Shown here piece after piece: positions 36,604-47,729 of a stretch of 64,000 bases of DNA. The stretch covers positions 42,217,699 to 42,281,698 of the forward strand of contig OX457039.1 of the NCBI GenBank assembly GCA_949752735.1, in the 5' to 3' direction. Numbering within the stretch: the first letter of the stretch is position 1; every line of letters begins with the position of its first letter. The notes below the pieces were generated by a model, which was given only the letters and a program-made list of their open reading frames with translations, had not been told where the DNA came from and did not search any database. The translations under genes were made by a program, and so were the position numbers. The stretch comes from Lumbricus terrestris (taxonomy: Eukaryota; Annelida; Clitellata; Crassiclitellata; Lumbricidae).

Positions 36604-38083
36604 GTCACATGCTATGCTGCCGGACTACAGTCAAAACTAATTCCTGTTTCATGCAAGAAATCAATTTCCAAGGAGCATGTCAAAGACTTGGGGGTTCTGT
36701 CGTGACATTTCGGTCTTCTCTTTTTAAAAAATTGCAGTTTTTCTGTATAGTTCCGATGACTTTAACTCTTTGAGTTCATAACCATGTCTGGATGGTGAGG
36801 GAAAGTTTGTGCTATTGATGTTAATAAGCAAAAAAAATACAATTTCAGTTGACTGGGTTTGATCCTGCATATTAATTCGTGTCTGTAAACAAAATGGTAC
36901 TTGTAATTAAGACTTTAATTTTTCAGTCACATTTAATTCACTCCCGTTGTTGAAGAACACGACATGCTAAATTTTTTAAGTGGTTCTTTTATGTAATTCA
37001 ATTCTAATATGATCGTCCTACATTAGTTTGTACACTGGTTCAACATCGTGAACGTTGCTTTATGTTTGTAGTGCTGATAATCATCATCATGGGTTTTGTG
37101 CTAACATGTGTTCTTTGTTTATGTTGTCCCTGAAACCGCCATTAAACCCCCAAGTAAGAGTACAGGACTCTGCAGCTGGTGATTGGTTAATTCCCAGGTT
37201 CTTGGTAGATTCCTATGCACTGTAGTTCAGCGTATGGCTTCAACAGAAATGCTACAGAAAGCAATGCTGGAAATCAGACGCAATATTAAGAGATTTATGA
37301 CTGAAAAAATCGCTTCTCGGCCCACAGGAATGTTAACTCCAGTCTATGGATGAGCCTGCCATTCGTAGACCAATATGTGGTAATTTACAGGCTGAAGGTC
37401 GTAAATATTTTTATTTGATATTCAAAATACGTGTATATGCATTATTGTGTTACGAAGAGTAAATTTAGCAAAAGTAAACATTTATAATTTAACAGGTGCC
37501 AAGGCACGACTACCAAGTTTCACATTTTTCCTTCTTCCAGATTATTAAACAATTCGGTACTGTAACAGTGTAACTATAAGCAAAATTGAACCCGAGGAAC
37601 ATATGCGTTTGGGTATGTATGTATTACATCACATACCCAATATAGTAAATTTTTGGTATGTTACAAAACACGCGTTATTAATACTAATTATTTATAATTA
37701 ATGGGATAAGATTAAATAACTTTACATTAATTAATTGCTGTACCAATTTTGGTTGGTATGTACAATACAATACAATTTATTATTTCTAACGCGCTTTAAC
37801 AAGACACGTCTTGCACAAAAGCGCACTAGATGTTAACAGTTGCTGGTAGACCTAGTAAAAGTAGGCCCTATACATTGTCCATAGAGCCAATCAAAAGTCG
37901 AACATTTTCAAATTGTACATGTGATCCTACATTAATAGGCTACAAATAATATTAGCCTAATTTTCACAATGACCATCTATTTATTTATGAAACACTTTGG
38001 TTTATAAATGTATGCATACTTATAATTAGGTCTTACTTACATCTGTCATAGTTGGTCATACGTCACCTTCGACCGGTGACCTT
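36604..38083. other. AHCY 3' flank, no further gene
   Basis: AT-rich sequence. The proximal part presumably holds the AHCY 3' UTR, but I could not fix its end. No other coding signal is seen up to the satellite. Confidence 0.5.
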
Positions 38084-40627
38084 CACCTTGATGGACTGGT
38101 GCACAGCACCTGTATGAATTGGTGCACAGCACCTTGATAGACTGGTGCACAGCACCTTGATGGATCGGTGCGCAGCACCTTGATGGATCGGTGCACAGCA
38201 CCTTGATGGATTGGTGCACAGCACCTTGATGGATCGGTGCACAGAACCTTGATGGACTGGTGCACAGCACCTTGATGGATCGGTGCACAGAACCTTGATA
38301 GACTGGTGCACAGCACCTTGATGGATCGGTGCACAGAACCTTGATGGACTGGTGCACAGCACCTTGATGGATTGGTGCACAGCACCTTGATGGACTGGTG
38401 CACAGCACCTTGATGGACTGGTGCACAGCACCTTGGTGAATCGGTGCACAGCACCTTTGTGAATCGGTGCACAGCACCTTGATGGATCGGTGCACAGCAC
38501 CTTGGTGGATCGGTGCACAGCACCTTCATGGACTGGTGCACAGCACCTTGATGGACTGGTGCACAGCACCTTGGTGAATCGGTGCACAGCACCTTTGTGA
38601 ATCGGTGCACAGCACCTTGATGGACTGGTGCACGGCACCTTGATGGATCGGTGCACAGCACCTTAATGGACTGGTGCACAGCACCTTGATGGACTGGTGC
38701 ACAGCACCTTGATAGACTGGTGCACAGCACCTTGATGGATCGGTGCACAGCACCTTCATGGACTGGTGCACAGCACCTTGGTGAATCGGTGCACAGCACC
38801 TTTGTGAATCGGTGCACAGCACCTTGATCTATCGGTGCACAGCACCTTGATGGACTGGTGCACAGCACCTTGATAGACTGGTGCACAGCACCTTGATAGA
38901 CTGGTGCACAACACCTTGATGGACTGGTGCACGGCACCTTGATGGATCGGTGCACAGCACCTTAATGGATTGGTGCACAGCACCTTGATGGACTGGTGCA
39001 CAGCACCTTGATGGACTGGTGCACAGCACCTTGGTGAATCGGTGCACAGCACCTTTGTGAATCGGTGCACAGCACCTTGATGGATCGGTGCACAGCACCT
39101 TGGTGGGTCGGTGCACAGCACCTTGATGGACTGGTGCACAGCACCTTGATAGACTGGTGCACAGCACCTTGATAGACTGGTGCACAACATCTTAATGGAT
39201 TGGTGCACAGCACCTTGATGGACTGGTGCACAGCACCTTGATAGACTGGTGCACAGCACCTTGATAGACTGGTGCACAACATCTTAATGGATTGGTGCAA
39301 AGCACCTTGATGGACTGGTGCACAGCACCTTGATGGAATGGTGCACAGCACCTTGATGGACTGGTGCACAGCACCTTGATGGACTGGTGCACAGCACCTT
39401 GATGGACTGGTGCACAGCACCTTGGTGAATCGGTGCACAGCACCTTTGTGAATCGGTGCACAGCACCTTCATGGACTGGTGCACAGCACCTTGGTGGATC
39501 GGTGCACAGCACCTTAATGGACTGGTGCACAGCACCTTGATGGACTGGTGCACAGCACCTTGATAGACTGGTGCACAGCACCTTGATGGATCGGTGCACA
39601 GCACCTTGATAGACTGGTGCACAGCACCTAGATGGATCGGTGCACAGAACCTTGATGGACTGGTGCACAGCACCTTGATGGATTGGTGCACAGCACCTTG
39701 ATGGACTGGTGCACAGCACCTTGGTGAATCGGTGCACAGCACGTTTGTGAATCGGTGCACAGCACCTTGATGGATCGGTGCACAGCACCTTGGTGGATCG
39801 GTGCACAGCACCTTCATGGACTGGTGCACAGCACCTTGGTGAATCGGTGCACAGCACCTTTGTGAATCGGTGCACAGCACCTTGATCTATCGGTGCACAG
39901 CACCTTGATGGACTGGTGCACAGCACCTTGATAGACTGGTGCACAGCACCTTGATAGACTGGTGCACAACACCTTGATGGACTGGTGCACGGCACCTTGA
40001 TGGATCGGTGCACAGCACCTTAATGGATTGGTGCACAGCACCTTGATAGACTGGTGCACAACACCTTGATGGACTGGTGCACGGCACCTTGATGGATCGG
40101 TGCACAACACCTTAATGGATTGGTGCACAGCACCTTGATGGACTGGTGCACAGCACCTTGATGGACTGGTGCACAGCACCTTGATGGACTGGTGCACAGC
40201 ACCTTGATGGACTGGTGCACAGCACCTTGGTGAATCGGTGCACAGCACCTTTGTGAATCGGTGCACAACACCTTGATGGATAGGTGCACAGCACCTTGAT
40301 AGACTGGTGCACAGCACCTTAATGGACTGGTGCACAGCACCTTGATGGACTGGTGCACAGCACCTTTGTTGGACTGGTGCACAGCACCTTGGTGAATCGG
40401 TGCACAGCACCTTGATGAATCGATGCACAGTACATTGATGGACTGGTGCACAGCACCTTGATAGACTGGCGCACAGCACCTTGCTGAATCGGTGCACAGC
40501 ACCTTTGTGAATCGGTGCACAGCACCTTGGTGAATCAGTACACAGCATCTTGATGGACCGGTGATAGAACCTTGTTCGGTCCTTAATTGGCATCAAACCT
40601 TTTTTGGACCGGTGCACAACGCCTTTG
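38084..40627. repeat. 23-bp satellite array (about 108 monomers) with 46-mer higher-order period
   Basis: The monomer is GGTGCACAGCACC plus a ten-base variable part (TTGATGGACT, TTGATGGATC, TTGGTGAATC, TTTGTGAATC, TTGATAGACT and others). The constant part is a self-complementary hairpin (GGTGC-ACA-GCACC). Marker variants repeat at a spacing of exactly 1058 bp = 46 monomers: TTGATCTATC at 38823 and 39881, a variant ACGGCACC at 38930 and 39988, and TTCATGG at 38754 and 39812. The - strand has no stop in any frame of the common monomer, which produces long false open frames. Confidence 0.95.
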
Positions 40628-41264
40628 TAAATAAATAAGCTGGTGTCGTACGTTTTGCTTTTGAGTTGCGCATTAGATATGTTGAGATTACGGTTGTGGT
40701 TTATGACTTCAATACGTACCTCGAACTTTACAGTATAACAATTTCTATAAGCTTAGTTCTTTTGATCGACGATTGGAAATAACAATTATTTCATGTCGAA
40801 ATTCAGTGCGTCGATTTCTGGCAAAAGCTGTTCAACTTTGTGGGTGACACTGCATGGGTGACGGTTATAATTCATTCGGTTGCTGGTCGATTTGTGTCTT
40901 TCGTCGAATTTCGAATTCTGATTTCGATGATTTTTCGCCGAAACGTCGACTCGTCTGATTTCTTTCAAGTCATTATTTTCTCCAAAATGATAACTGATAA
41001 AGTTTGTCTCCAAGGCAAAAAATAATTAATTGCAAATACTATGACGTCATCTGAACTTAATTGCGAAATGACGTAGACATAATTATTAAAATACGTCATT
41101 GGTATATTTCCATCTATCCACTTGACGAGTTTATGTAGTGCTCCTCTTAGATGACTATTCGCGAATCCCGACCCCGGCCGTCCACGGCCAAAGAGAAAAG
41201 TCTTGAGTAGGCCCTATATTGGTGATAGGCCTATGAGAAGGGCAACGAGACAGATCTCGAGTCT
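40628..41264. other. Intergenic, no supported feature
   Basis: No gene or recognisable element. Scattered short open frames only. Confidence 0.5.
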
Positions 41265-41775
41265 GTCTAACTCAGTGGTTCCCAAACTTCAGTAAGTCGC
41301 GGACCGGCAATAATTTTTGGTGAGGCTCGCGGACCGCTAACTTAGGTCTAAATGACGATGGCAAACAAAAACGACCTAAATTATAAAAATACTAAAATAT
41401 AAGGCTATTTACAATTAGCCTACAGGCCCTATACATGTACATGTCCTTGAAGCCTTATTTCTTTAAGATTTATCATGAACAGACTTCGCTGTTATAAACG
41501 CTAGTTGTGCAAGATTCCTTTTTTAGGAGCGCCATAAATGGACAGTTTAATAATAATGTGCGATTTGTGGAGATGCAAGAAAAATTGTCAATGCGCCAAC
41601 ACTAACCTTGATGCTCTTAACCATCTGCGTCTGCTGCTTTTTTAAAATTTGTTTGCTTAAGTTTGCTAATTTTTTCATTCAAAGACATTTGTTCATATTT
41701 AAGTTTTAAGCTAAAAGTTATATACTATGTTAGACAATTTTTTAATTCTTATACAGCGTTTACTAGAACTAGGTT

Positions 41776-42976
41776 TGTAACGGTATCTTATTGGTCAGCA
41801 CAGGCCACGCCCACAGCAGTGGCCAAGGAGGGTTTGCTGACCACGAAGAGACGCCAGTCTATTGCTGACTATCGGACTAGAGAGATCTACAAAGACCTAT
41901 ACTAAGGTAAGTCTGGGCAATAAGGCCCGGGTGGAAATAAGGCCCACCAAGTAAAACATAGAATATCTCCGAATGTATTCGTCAGGTGTCGCTATAATTT
42001 TATTTTATTGAACGGGTTTCATCTGTGAACTACTCTAGTTACTGATAAGTTTTCTTTTCGGTGGCATGTTTGAATTACGCAGATGATAATATTTGTGCGA
42101 TAACTTATTTCGCAATTATCGTATTTTCGTATTTATTACTTTCTTAATTAATCCTCAATCCGCGTAGTGAATGCATGTTGCTATGACAATATTCGTTAAG
42201 AGAGGATATTAGAAAGACGATATAGGCTTAAAAATAGAGTCTGCACTTAGGAATTACCCGGATCCATTTTTTGAATCCATGGTGTGAGATTGAGGGTAAC
42301 AAGGCCCAGCATTTTGTGGGTAATATGGCCCTATTATTAGGCCATGGGCCTTATTACCCACAACTCCGGTACTAGTGGTAAACATTTAATTGTTCATGAT
42401 TTAGTACTGGATAGGAGTTCTTGAAGCTGTTTTAACACACTTATGACTAATTTGTAATAAAAACAAAGCTGTCAGAGGAAATTGGAGTCAGGAGAACCTG
42501 GAAAAGGCTCTCGAAGCTGCTAATGGTGGTATGTCACAGAGAAATGCAGGGGCTGCATTCCAGATTCTATGCATCCATTTGATAAGTTTTGGTTCCTGTA
42601 AATATGAGCTCAAATGTGATGTTTAAAATTGCAAAGCAGACGTTTAGACAACAAAATAAGACAGTTTTTAGCTGGGCCTTATTACCCGACATGTTGGGTA
42701 ATAAGGCCCACTTCATGACCTATTAAAAAAAATTTTTTTTATAGGTCATGACAATTTATTTTATCAAAATAATTAATTCATTATCTAACTACTTCCACAC
42801 ACTCCTCATATAGCTATTTTGCATTACTCCAGTTGCATACCAGTAGTAGTTATTTAGTAAAATTCCTTAGGTGGGCCTTATTCACCACACTTACCTTATA
42901 CTTATATGTTATTCATATTAAAGTGTTAAACTATACTGAGACGTATTGTTATAACCACGGTCACCATCCTGTCACA
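41776..42976 (+). repeat. Gypsy 5' LTR (207 bp, split by a TIR element)
   Basis: It starts TGTAACGGTATC and ends CCTGTCACA. Removing the insertion at 41905-42896 and its duplicated TA leaves 207 bp that read identically to the 3' LTR. The 5-bp TSD AGGTT is at 41771-41775. Confidence 0.95.
41905..42896. mobile_element. TA-target TIR element (992 bp) inside the 5' LTR
   Basis: The ends AGGTAAGTCTGGGCAATAAG and, complemented, AGGTAAGTGTGGTGAATAAG match at about 17 of 20 positions. A duplicated TA flanks it (41903-41904, 42897-42898). The intact 3' LTR shows the empty site with a single TA (ACCTATACTATACTT). Internal GGGTAATAAGGCCC-like motifs occur in both orientations. It has no transposase frame. 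A TA TSD suggests a Tc1/mariner-like or other TA-specific machinery. Confidence 0.92.
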
Positions 42977-43072
42977 TGGCGTCAGAAGTGTGAACTAAAA
43001 AAAACGTACACGTTGTTTTTTTTAGAACAAGTAGAACAAGTCGATAGTTAAGCCTACATAAAGACTCCGCAA

Positions 43073-46000
43073 ATGAACATGGCTTCGAATTTGCGTCTTC
43101 CAGAGCCACTGAAGGTCACAGGAAGCAATGTCGCTGACAATTGGGAGCGGTTTCGTGAGCAGTGGGAAAATTACGAGCTTGCCGCAGATCTGACGGAAGC
43201 CAACTCGGCGAAGCGAGCAGCGGTTTTTCTCACGTGTCTAGGTGGCGAGGCCTACGACGCGTACAGGAGCATGGACATTCCGACGGCGGATAAAAAGAAC
43301 ATCGATAAGATATTAGAGGCATTCGAGACTTTCTGCCTGGGCGCTGTTAACGTTACCTACGAACGGTATATGTTTTACCAGCGAGTGCAAGAAGCAGGTG
43401 AACGATTCGACGTGTTCCTGGGGGAAGTCCGACGCATGGCAAAAACGTGCAAATTCGAGGGCGTCGAAGAGTCCATGATTCGGGACCGCATCGTCGTTGG
43501 AGTCAAGGACGACGCCACTCGTCGCAAACTCCTACAGATTCGGGAGCTGACGCTGAGCAAAGCCATCGACGTGTGCAAAGCCAGCGAGGCCGCAGGTCAA
43601 CAGCTGAAGGCAATGACGGCGCACGACGAAGTCCAAGCTCTTCGACACTCGACAGCACATGCTCGCAACCGTCACCTATCTCGTCCGCAAACACGCTCAC
43701 CAGTCTATGGCAACCAGTACGACGCCAAGGTAAGACTGAACCTATGCAAGTTTTGCGACAGAATGCACGATCTGCGAAAGGAATCGTGTCCCGCGTATGG
43801 CCAAATGTGTAGAAACTGCAACAGAAAATCGCACTTTGAGGTTGTTTGCCCGTCCAAGATGACAGGGAAACCGCGTAGCAGGCCTGAAGTCTGTGAACTA
43901 GAGTTGGATGAAGAGCTACTTACGTTAGACACGCCCAGCAGCGACAGATGGTATACGCGTTTGCAGATTGACAATAGAACAGTGCGTTTTTTGCTTGACA
44001 GTGGCGCGACTGTCAACGTCATCCCGGAAGAATTTGTTCGCACTCTCGGTCGACTCCACGAAGTCCGTCCTGCGGAAGCGACTCTGCGCATGTTTGATCG
44101 CTCCGAATTATCAACACCAGGCATGATAACGTTCACCGTCTGGCACCAACGTGCTGCCAGAGAATATAATATAGATTTTTACGTCACAGCAAAGCACAAC
44201 CAGCCGATCCTCGGATTCAAGGCCTGCAGGGACTTGCAGCTTATGAATGCGGTCGAAGAGAACATTTGCGAAGTTCTAACAGTTCAGCCATCTTCTTTCT
44301 CTCTTGCTACAACGCATGGTTGTCTGACGGAAACGGAAGTAAACGCTGAATACGCTGACCTTTTCGACGGCGTTGTTTTGTTAGAGGATGACGTACAGCT
44401 GCACATCGACGATGAAATCCCGCCAGTCCAAATGCCACTCAGACGACTTCCGCTGGGCGTCCGTGACAAGGTCGAGACCGAGCTAAACCGTTTGGAGGCA
44501 AACGGCATCATCACACCAGTGAGCGAGCCAAGCTCATGGGTGTCAGCGCTCCTTGTTGTAGCAAAGCCAGATGGCAGAATACGAATTTGCCTTGGTCCGA
44601 AGCCGCGGAACAAGGCCCTTGTGCGCGAACAATACTGCATGCCGACAATTGATGCACTTTCTGGACTGAACGGTATGGTATGCATTGCAGATGACATATT
44701 GATCATAGGCGCCGGGGAGACAGAGGAGATAGCAATTGAAAATCAAAACAGCAACCTGCGCGCGCTGTTAGAGAGATGCAGAGGAAAAGGCATTAAGCTT
44801 AATCAGAAGAAACTCCGGCTGAATAAAGAATCAACCATCTTCTGTGGACACGAGCTAACAAGGGACGGCGTTCACCCTGATCAAAGAAAAGTGGCAGCTA
44901 TCAAACAGATGCCTCCACCTAGCGATCGACAAGGTGTCTTGCGTCTCCTTGGAATGGCGACATGTTTAGCCAAGTTCTGCGCCAACTTCAGCGAGACAAC
45001 GGCACCCATCCGCGCATTACTTAAAGCAGAAAACGAATTCTGTTGGAGACCAGAATTGCATGGCGTGGCGCTAGACAAATTGAAAGACATGCTAACGCAC
45101 GCACCTGTTCTAGCATATTTTGACACAACTACGCCAATTGTTATTCAGGCTGATGCAAGCCAAGGTGGTCGTGGCGCCATTTTACTTGAGAATGGAAGGC
45201 CTGTCGACTATGTTTCAAGCGCAATGACAAGAACGGAGCAAGAATCATATGCGCAGATTGAGAAGGAACAATTTTTGTTGCAGTTGATCCTCGCAGACAC
45301 CCTCTCGCGTGCATACCCCTCACTCACAGCAAACGACAGCTCGCTGGGAGATGAATTCCCCGCTGAATCGGCAGCGTTGATGGACAAACAACAGCTGCAA
45401 GGCCTAAGCTTAGTAGCCTCACAGGACACTATCAGAAACGCCTCAGCAGCCGCAGCGTCCGATGAGGAATGCCAACAGCTGCTGTGGCAGATAAAGTCAG
45501 GATGGCCAGCCACCCATAGCGAAGTGCCAGCGATTATCAGGCCGTACATGCCGTTCGCTGATGAACTAATTACAAGCGGAGGTCTGGCATTCAAGGATCA
45601 ACGCGTCATTATCCCTCGACCGGCAAGAGACGACATCTTGCGGCGACTTCATTCAAGCCATATCGGTGTTAACGGCTGTATCCGAGAGCCGTTTCTATCC
45701 CATCCACCACCACCCCGCGCTTGGGACAAAGTTGGTCTTGACATATTTATGAGTCGCGGCCAAGACTACTTGATTTCGGTCTGCTGCCTATCGGGCCATT
45801 TCGAAGTCGACCCTTTTCTCGTTCTGCTAGACTGGAGAAACACCCCCACCGAACAGCTGGGCCTGACCCCCACTCAAGTAATGTTCTCCAGACGGACTCG
45901 TTCTAAATTGCCCACAGCAGCAGCCCTCCTCACCTCACCTACAGCGACTGATGCCATCGCTGCCCTTGCGGCGGCAAAACAACAGCAGGCCCACTACTAT

Positions 46001-46360
46001 GACAAAGGCGCCAAAGAGAGACCGGCCCTATCAATTGGCCAAACAGTGAGAGCCAGATTCGACGATCGTCATTGGCGGAAGGCCGAAGTTACACGTGTAC
46101 TTCCACACAGATCATACCAGGTGCGATTTGAAGACGGTACTACCAGAAGGCGAACATCAAGACATGTGCATTTCTCGTCTGAACCTCCCATTACCATCAA
46201 GACAGAAAGCGCAGACGATGAAACCAACACACCTGCAGTGCCACCGCCTCCCACGCCACCTCCCGCGCCGTATCCAACCACCGTCGCGACGCAGCCGACC
46301 GTCCAACCGACGCAGCGACATCTCCCCAGAGGGATGTCAGAACGCGGTCTGGCCGATTAA
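43073..46360 (+). CDS. Gypsy gag-pol polyprotein with in-frame domain losses
   Basis: Uninterrupted frame of 1095 codons. In order: a gag-like N-terminal region (about aa 1-190); a Cys/His knuckle region (CKFCDRMHDLRKESC...CRNCN, from about aa 225); an aspartic protease motif LLDSGATVNVIPEE (about 307); the start of reverse transcriptase (about 466-535); an abrupt jump at about nt 44675 to the IADDILI catalytic strand; the connection domain; an RNase H start that jumps at about nt 45290 to ADTLSRAYPS; an integrase N-part that stops after HIGVNGC (about nt 45685) and resumes at RAWDKVGLDIF; a further jump at about 45815 to LLDWRNTP; and a C-terminal chromatin/DNA-binding-like region. Most of the RT palm, RNase H and the integrase core are absent, yet no stop or frameshift occurs. 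The product is probably enzymatically dead for pol but could still make gag and protease. Confidence 0.85.
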   Translation: MNMASNLRLPEPLKVTGSNVADNWERFREQWENYELAADLTEANSAKRAAVFLTCLGGEAYDAYRSMDIPTADKKNIDKILEAFETFCLGAVNVTYERYMFYQRVQEAGERFDVFLGEVRRMAKTCKFEGVEESMIRDRIVVGVKDDATRRKLLQIRELTLSKAIDVCKASEAAGQQLKAMTAHDEVQALRHSTAHARNRHLSRPQTRSPVYGNQYDAKVRLNLCKFCDRMHDLRKESCPAYGQMCRNCNRKSHFEVVCPSKMTGKPRSRPEVCELELDEELLTLDTPSSDRWYTRLQIDNRTVRFLLDSGATVNVIPEEFVRTLGRLHEVRPAEATLRMFDRSELSTPGMITFTVWHQRAAREYNIDFYVTAKHNQPILGFKACRDLQLMNAVEENICEVLTVQPSSFSLATTHGCLTETEVNAEYADLFDGVVLLEDDVQLHIDDEIPPVQMPLRRLPLGVRDKVETELNRLEANGIITPVSEPSSWVSALLVVAKPDGRIRICLGPKPRNKALVREQYCMPTIDALSGLNGMVCIADDILIIGAGETEEIAIENQNSNLRALLERCRGKGIKLNQKKLRLNKESTIFCGHELTRDGVHPDQRKVAAIKQMPPPSDRQGVLRLLGMATCLAKFCANFSETTAPIRALLKAENEFCWRPELHGVALDKLKDMLTHAPVLAYFDTTTPIVIQADASQGGRGAILLENGRPVDYVSSAMTRTEQESYAQIEKEQFLLQLILADTLSRAYPSLTANDSSLGDEFPAESAALMDKQQLQGLSLVASQDTIRNASAAAASDEECQQLLWQIKSGWPATHSEVPAIIRPYMPFADELITSGGLAFKDQRVIIPRPARDDILRRLHSSHIGVNGCIREPFLSHPPPPRAWDKVGLDIFMSRGQDYLISVCCLSGHFEVDPFLVLLDWRNTPTEQLGLTPTQVMFSRRTRSKLPTAAALLTSPTATDAIAALAAAKQQQAHYYDKGAKERPALSIGQTVRARFDDRHWRKAEVTRVLPHRSYQVRFEDGTTRRRTSRHVHFSSEPPITIKTESADDETNTPAVPPPPTPPPAPYPTTVATQPTVQPTQRHLPRGMSERGLAD

Positions 46361-46563
46361 TTAGCAAACCAGCCCAATTCAGAAACTGATAGGTCAATAT
46401 ATATATTCTCCTATTGCACGGACAACAGACAGTTCGTAAGAACAAACCAAAAAAGAGTAGTACATGTAATAGCTTTAGAAGTAGCATATAGCATTGTAGA
46501 AACTTTTGACATATAGTATTGTAGGAACTTTCGGGGGTGGCAAACTAGCTTTGGGAAAGGGGA

Positions 46564-46770
46564 TGTAACGGTATCTTATTGGTCAGCACAGGCCACGCCC
46601 ACAGCAGTGGCCAAGGAGGGTTTGCTGACCACGAAGAGACGCCAGTCTATTGCTGACTATCGGACTAGAGAGATCTACAAAGACCTATACTATACTTATA
46701 TGTTATTCATATTAAAGTGTTAAACTATACTGAGACGTATTGTTATAACCACGGTCACCATCCTGTCACA
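46564..46770 (+). repeat. Gypsy 3' LTR (207 bp)
   Basis: TGTAACGG...GTCACA, followed by the TSD AGGTT at 46771. It matches the 5' LTR base for base by eye and serves as the empty-site reference for the TIR insertion in that LTR. Confidence 0.95.
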
Positions 46771-46835
46771 AGGTTATCGCGTTGTTACAATAATATTATG
46801 TTTAACGACACTGCCATTTCAAAGATGATTATAGT

Positions 46836-46976
46836 GTCGCCACGCCATTCAGGTCCCCATGCATGGACGGACCGTGCTAGCCCGAGATATTTGATTATCT
46901 GAAATAGCCACCTTCGGGAAGCGAATCGCGCCAGCGCTCTTACCGGTTTAGCTAAGCGAGCTAGTCAGGTTATTGA
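46836..46976 (-). mobile_element. tRNA-derived SINE (second family), antisense copy
   Basis: On the - strand it reads AGCTCGCTTAGCTAAACCGG then TAAGAGCGCTGGC, close to a tRNA D-arm (A-box). It continues with GAAGGTGGCTATTTCAG, CTCGGGCTAGCACGGTCCGT and GAATGGCGTGGCGACAC. It sits in the right part of the split hAT element. Confidence 0.82.
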
Positions 46977-47441
46977 TCACCATAGATCAACATAAATATT
47001 AATAAGTTCGAAACTGACTGCAGTCATCGATGTAGTAAATTTAGAATAAATTTAAATTGCTTGGATTCGCCATCTGGCAAGTTAAAATAAGGCGCGTTGA
47101 TTTATTTCAAATTTTTAAATATTGAGACAGAAATTTGAATAAATTTTGGACACCAATTCGAATAATTTCACAATTTCAAACAAATAAACTAACAATTACA
47201 GTTTATTTTTTAATTTTTAACTCTTCTCCGCGGACCGGCGATCGTACCTCCGTGGACCGGCACCGGTCCGCGGACCACCACTTTGGGAACCACTGGTCTA
47301 ACTAATTTGTCTAATTTTATCTGCAGGGCTGGCGCGTCATCTAGGGTTGCCAGGTGGCCTTGAGGAAATTACCGGTAAATGGCTATCGCGTTACGGGGCC
47401 ATACATTATGCGTGTATATGTATACAAATAATTATGTGTAC

Positions 47442-47667
47442 CAAGGCCGTAGCTAGGGGGTGTTTTGGGTGTTTGAACACCTTTCTAAATGGAAAATGTG
47501 AAAAATAATATAATGCATTTACGAGCACATAATGTAAAAACCATGAAATAAAACCATGAAAATACCCCCCGAAATATGGCAGATGACTAAAAATGGTCAT
47601 CTGTTTTTTAGGAAGGGAAATTGGTGAGGGAAACACCCCCAGAAATCAAATCCTGGCTATGGCCTTG
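47442..47667. mobile_element. MITE with 8-bp TSD (226 bp)
   Basis: The ends CAAGGCCGTAGCTAGG and, complemented, CAAGGCCATAGCCAGG match at 14 of 16 positions. A perfect 8-bp TSD ATGTGTAC flanks it (47434-47441, 47668-47675). The internal block GATGACTAAAAATGGTCATC is shared with the element at 31574. Confidence 0.9.
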
Positions 47668-47729
47668 ATGTGTACAATAATAGTTATGCATTATATATGT
47701 GTGTACCGTAACTGTATATATATGTGTGT

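Larger units (their letters stand above)
41776..46770 (+). mobile_element. Ty3/Gypsy-type LTR retrotransposon, young, internally deleted
   Basis: It has two 207-bp LTRs (identical by eye), a 5-bp TSD AGGTT at both sides (41771-41775, 46771-46775), a primer-binding-like sequence TGGCGTCAGAAGTG immediately after the 5' LTR (42977), one long gag-pol frame, and a polypurine tract GGGAAAGGGGA (46553-46563) just before the 3' LTR. It inserted into a hAT element. The 5' LTR is disrupted by a later insertion. LTR identity implies recent insertion, presumably with proteins supplied by a full-length relative. Confidence 0.93.
41273..47295. mobile_element. hAT element interrupted by a Gypsy insertion (nested stack)
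   Basis: The left end CAGTGGTTCCCAAACT (41273) and the complementary right end AGT(T/G)..GGGAACCACTG (to 47295) form hAT-type TIRs. A perfect 8-bp TSD GTCTAACT flanks it (41265-41272 and 47296-47303). Subterminal GCGGACCGGC motifs occur at both sides. The hAT sequence is split by the Gypsy element at 41776-46770 and also holds a SINE at 46836-46976. Without insertions it would be under 1 kb and non-coding. Confidence 0.93.

Noticed and set aside
38046..40617. Long - strand open frames (up to 290 codons) in the satellite
   Set aside because: They arise because the 23-bp monomer has no - strand stop in any frame. No start context, splice sites or protein family supports them.
38084..40627. CRISPR-like array appearance
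   Set aside because: Monomers are contiguous without unique spacers, and the window is clearly eukaryotic; it is a satellite.
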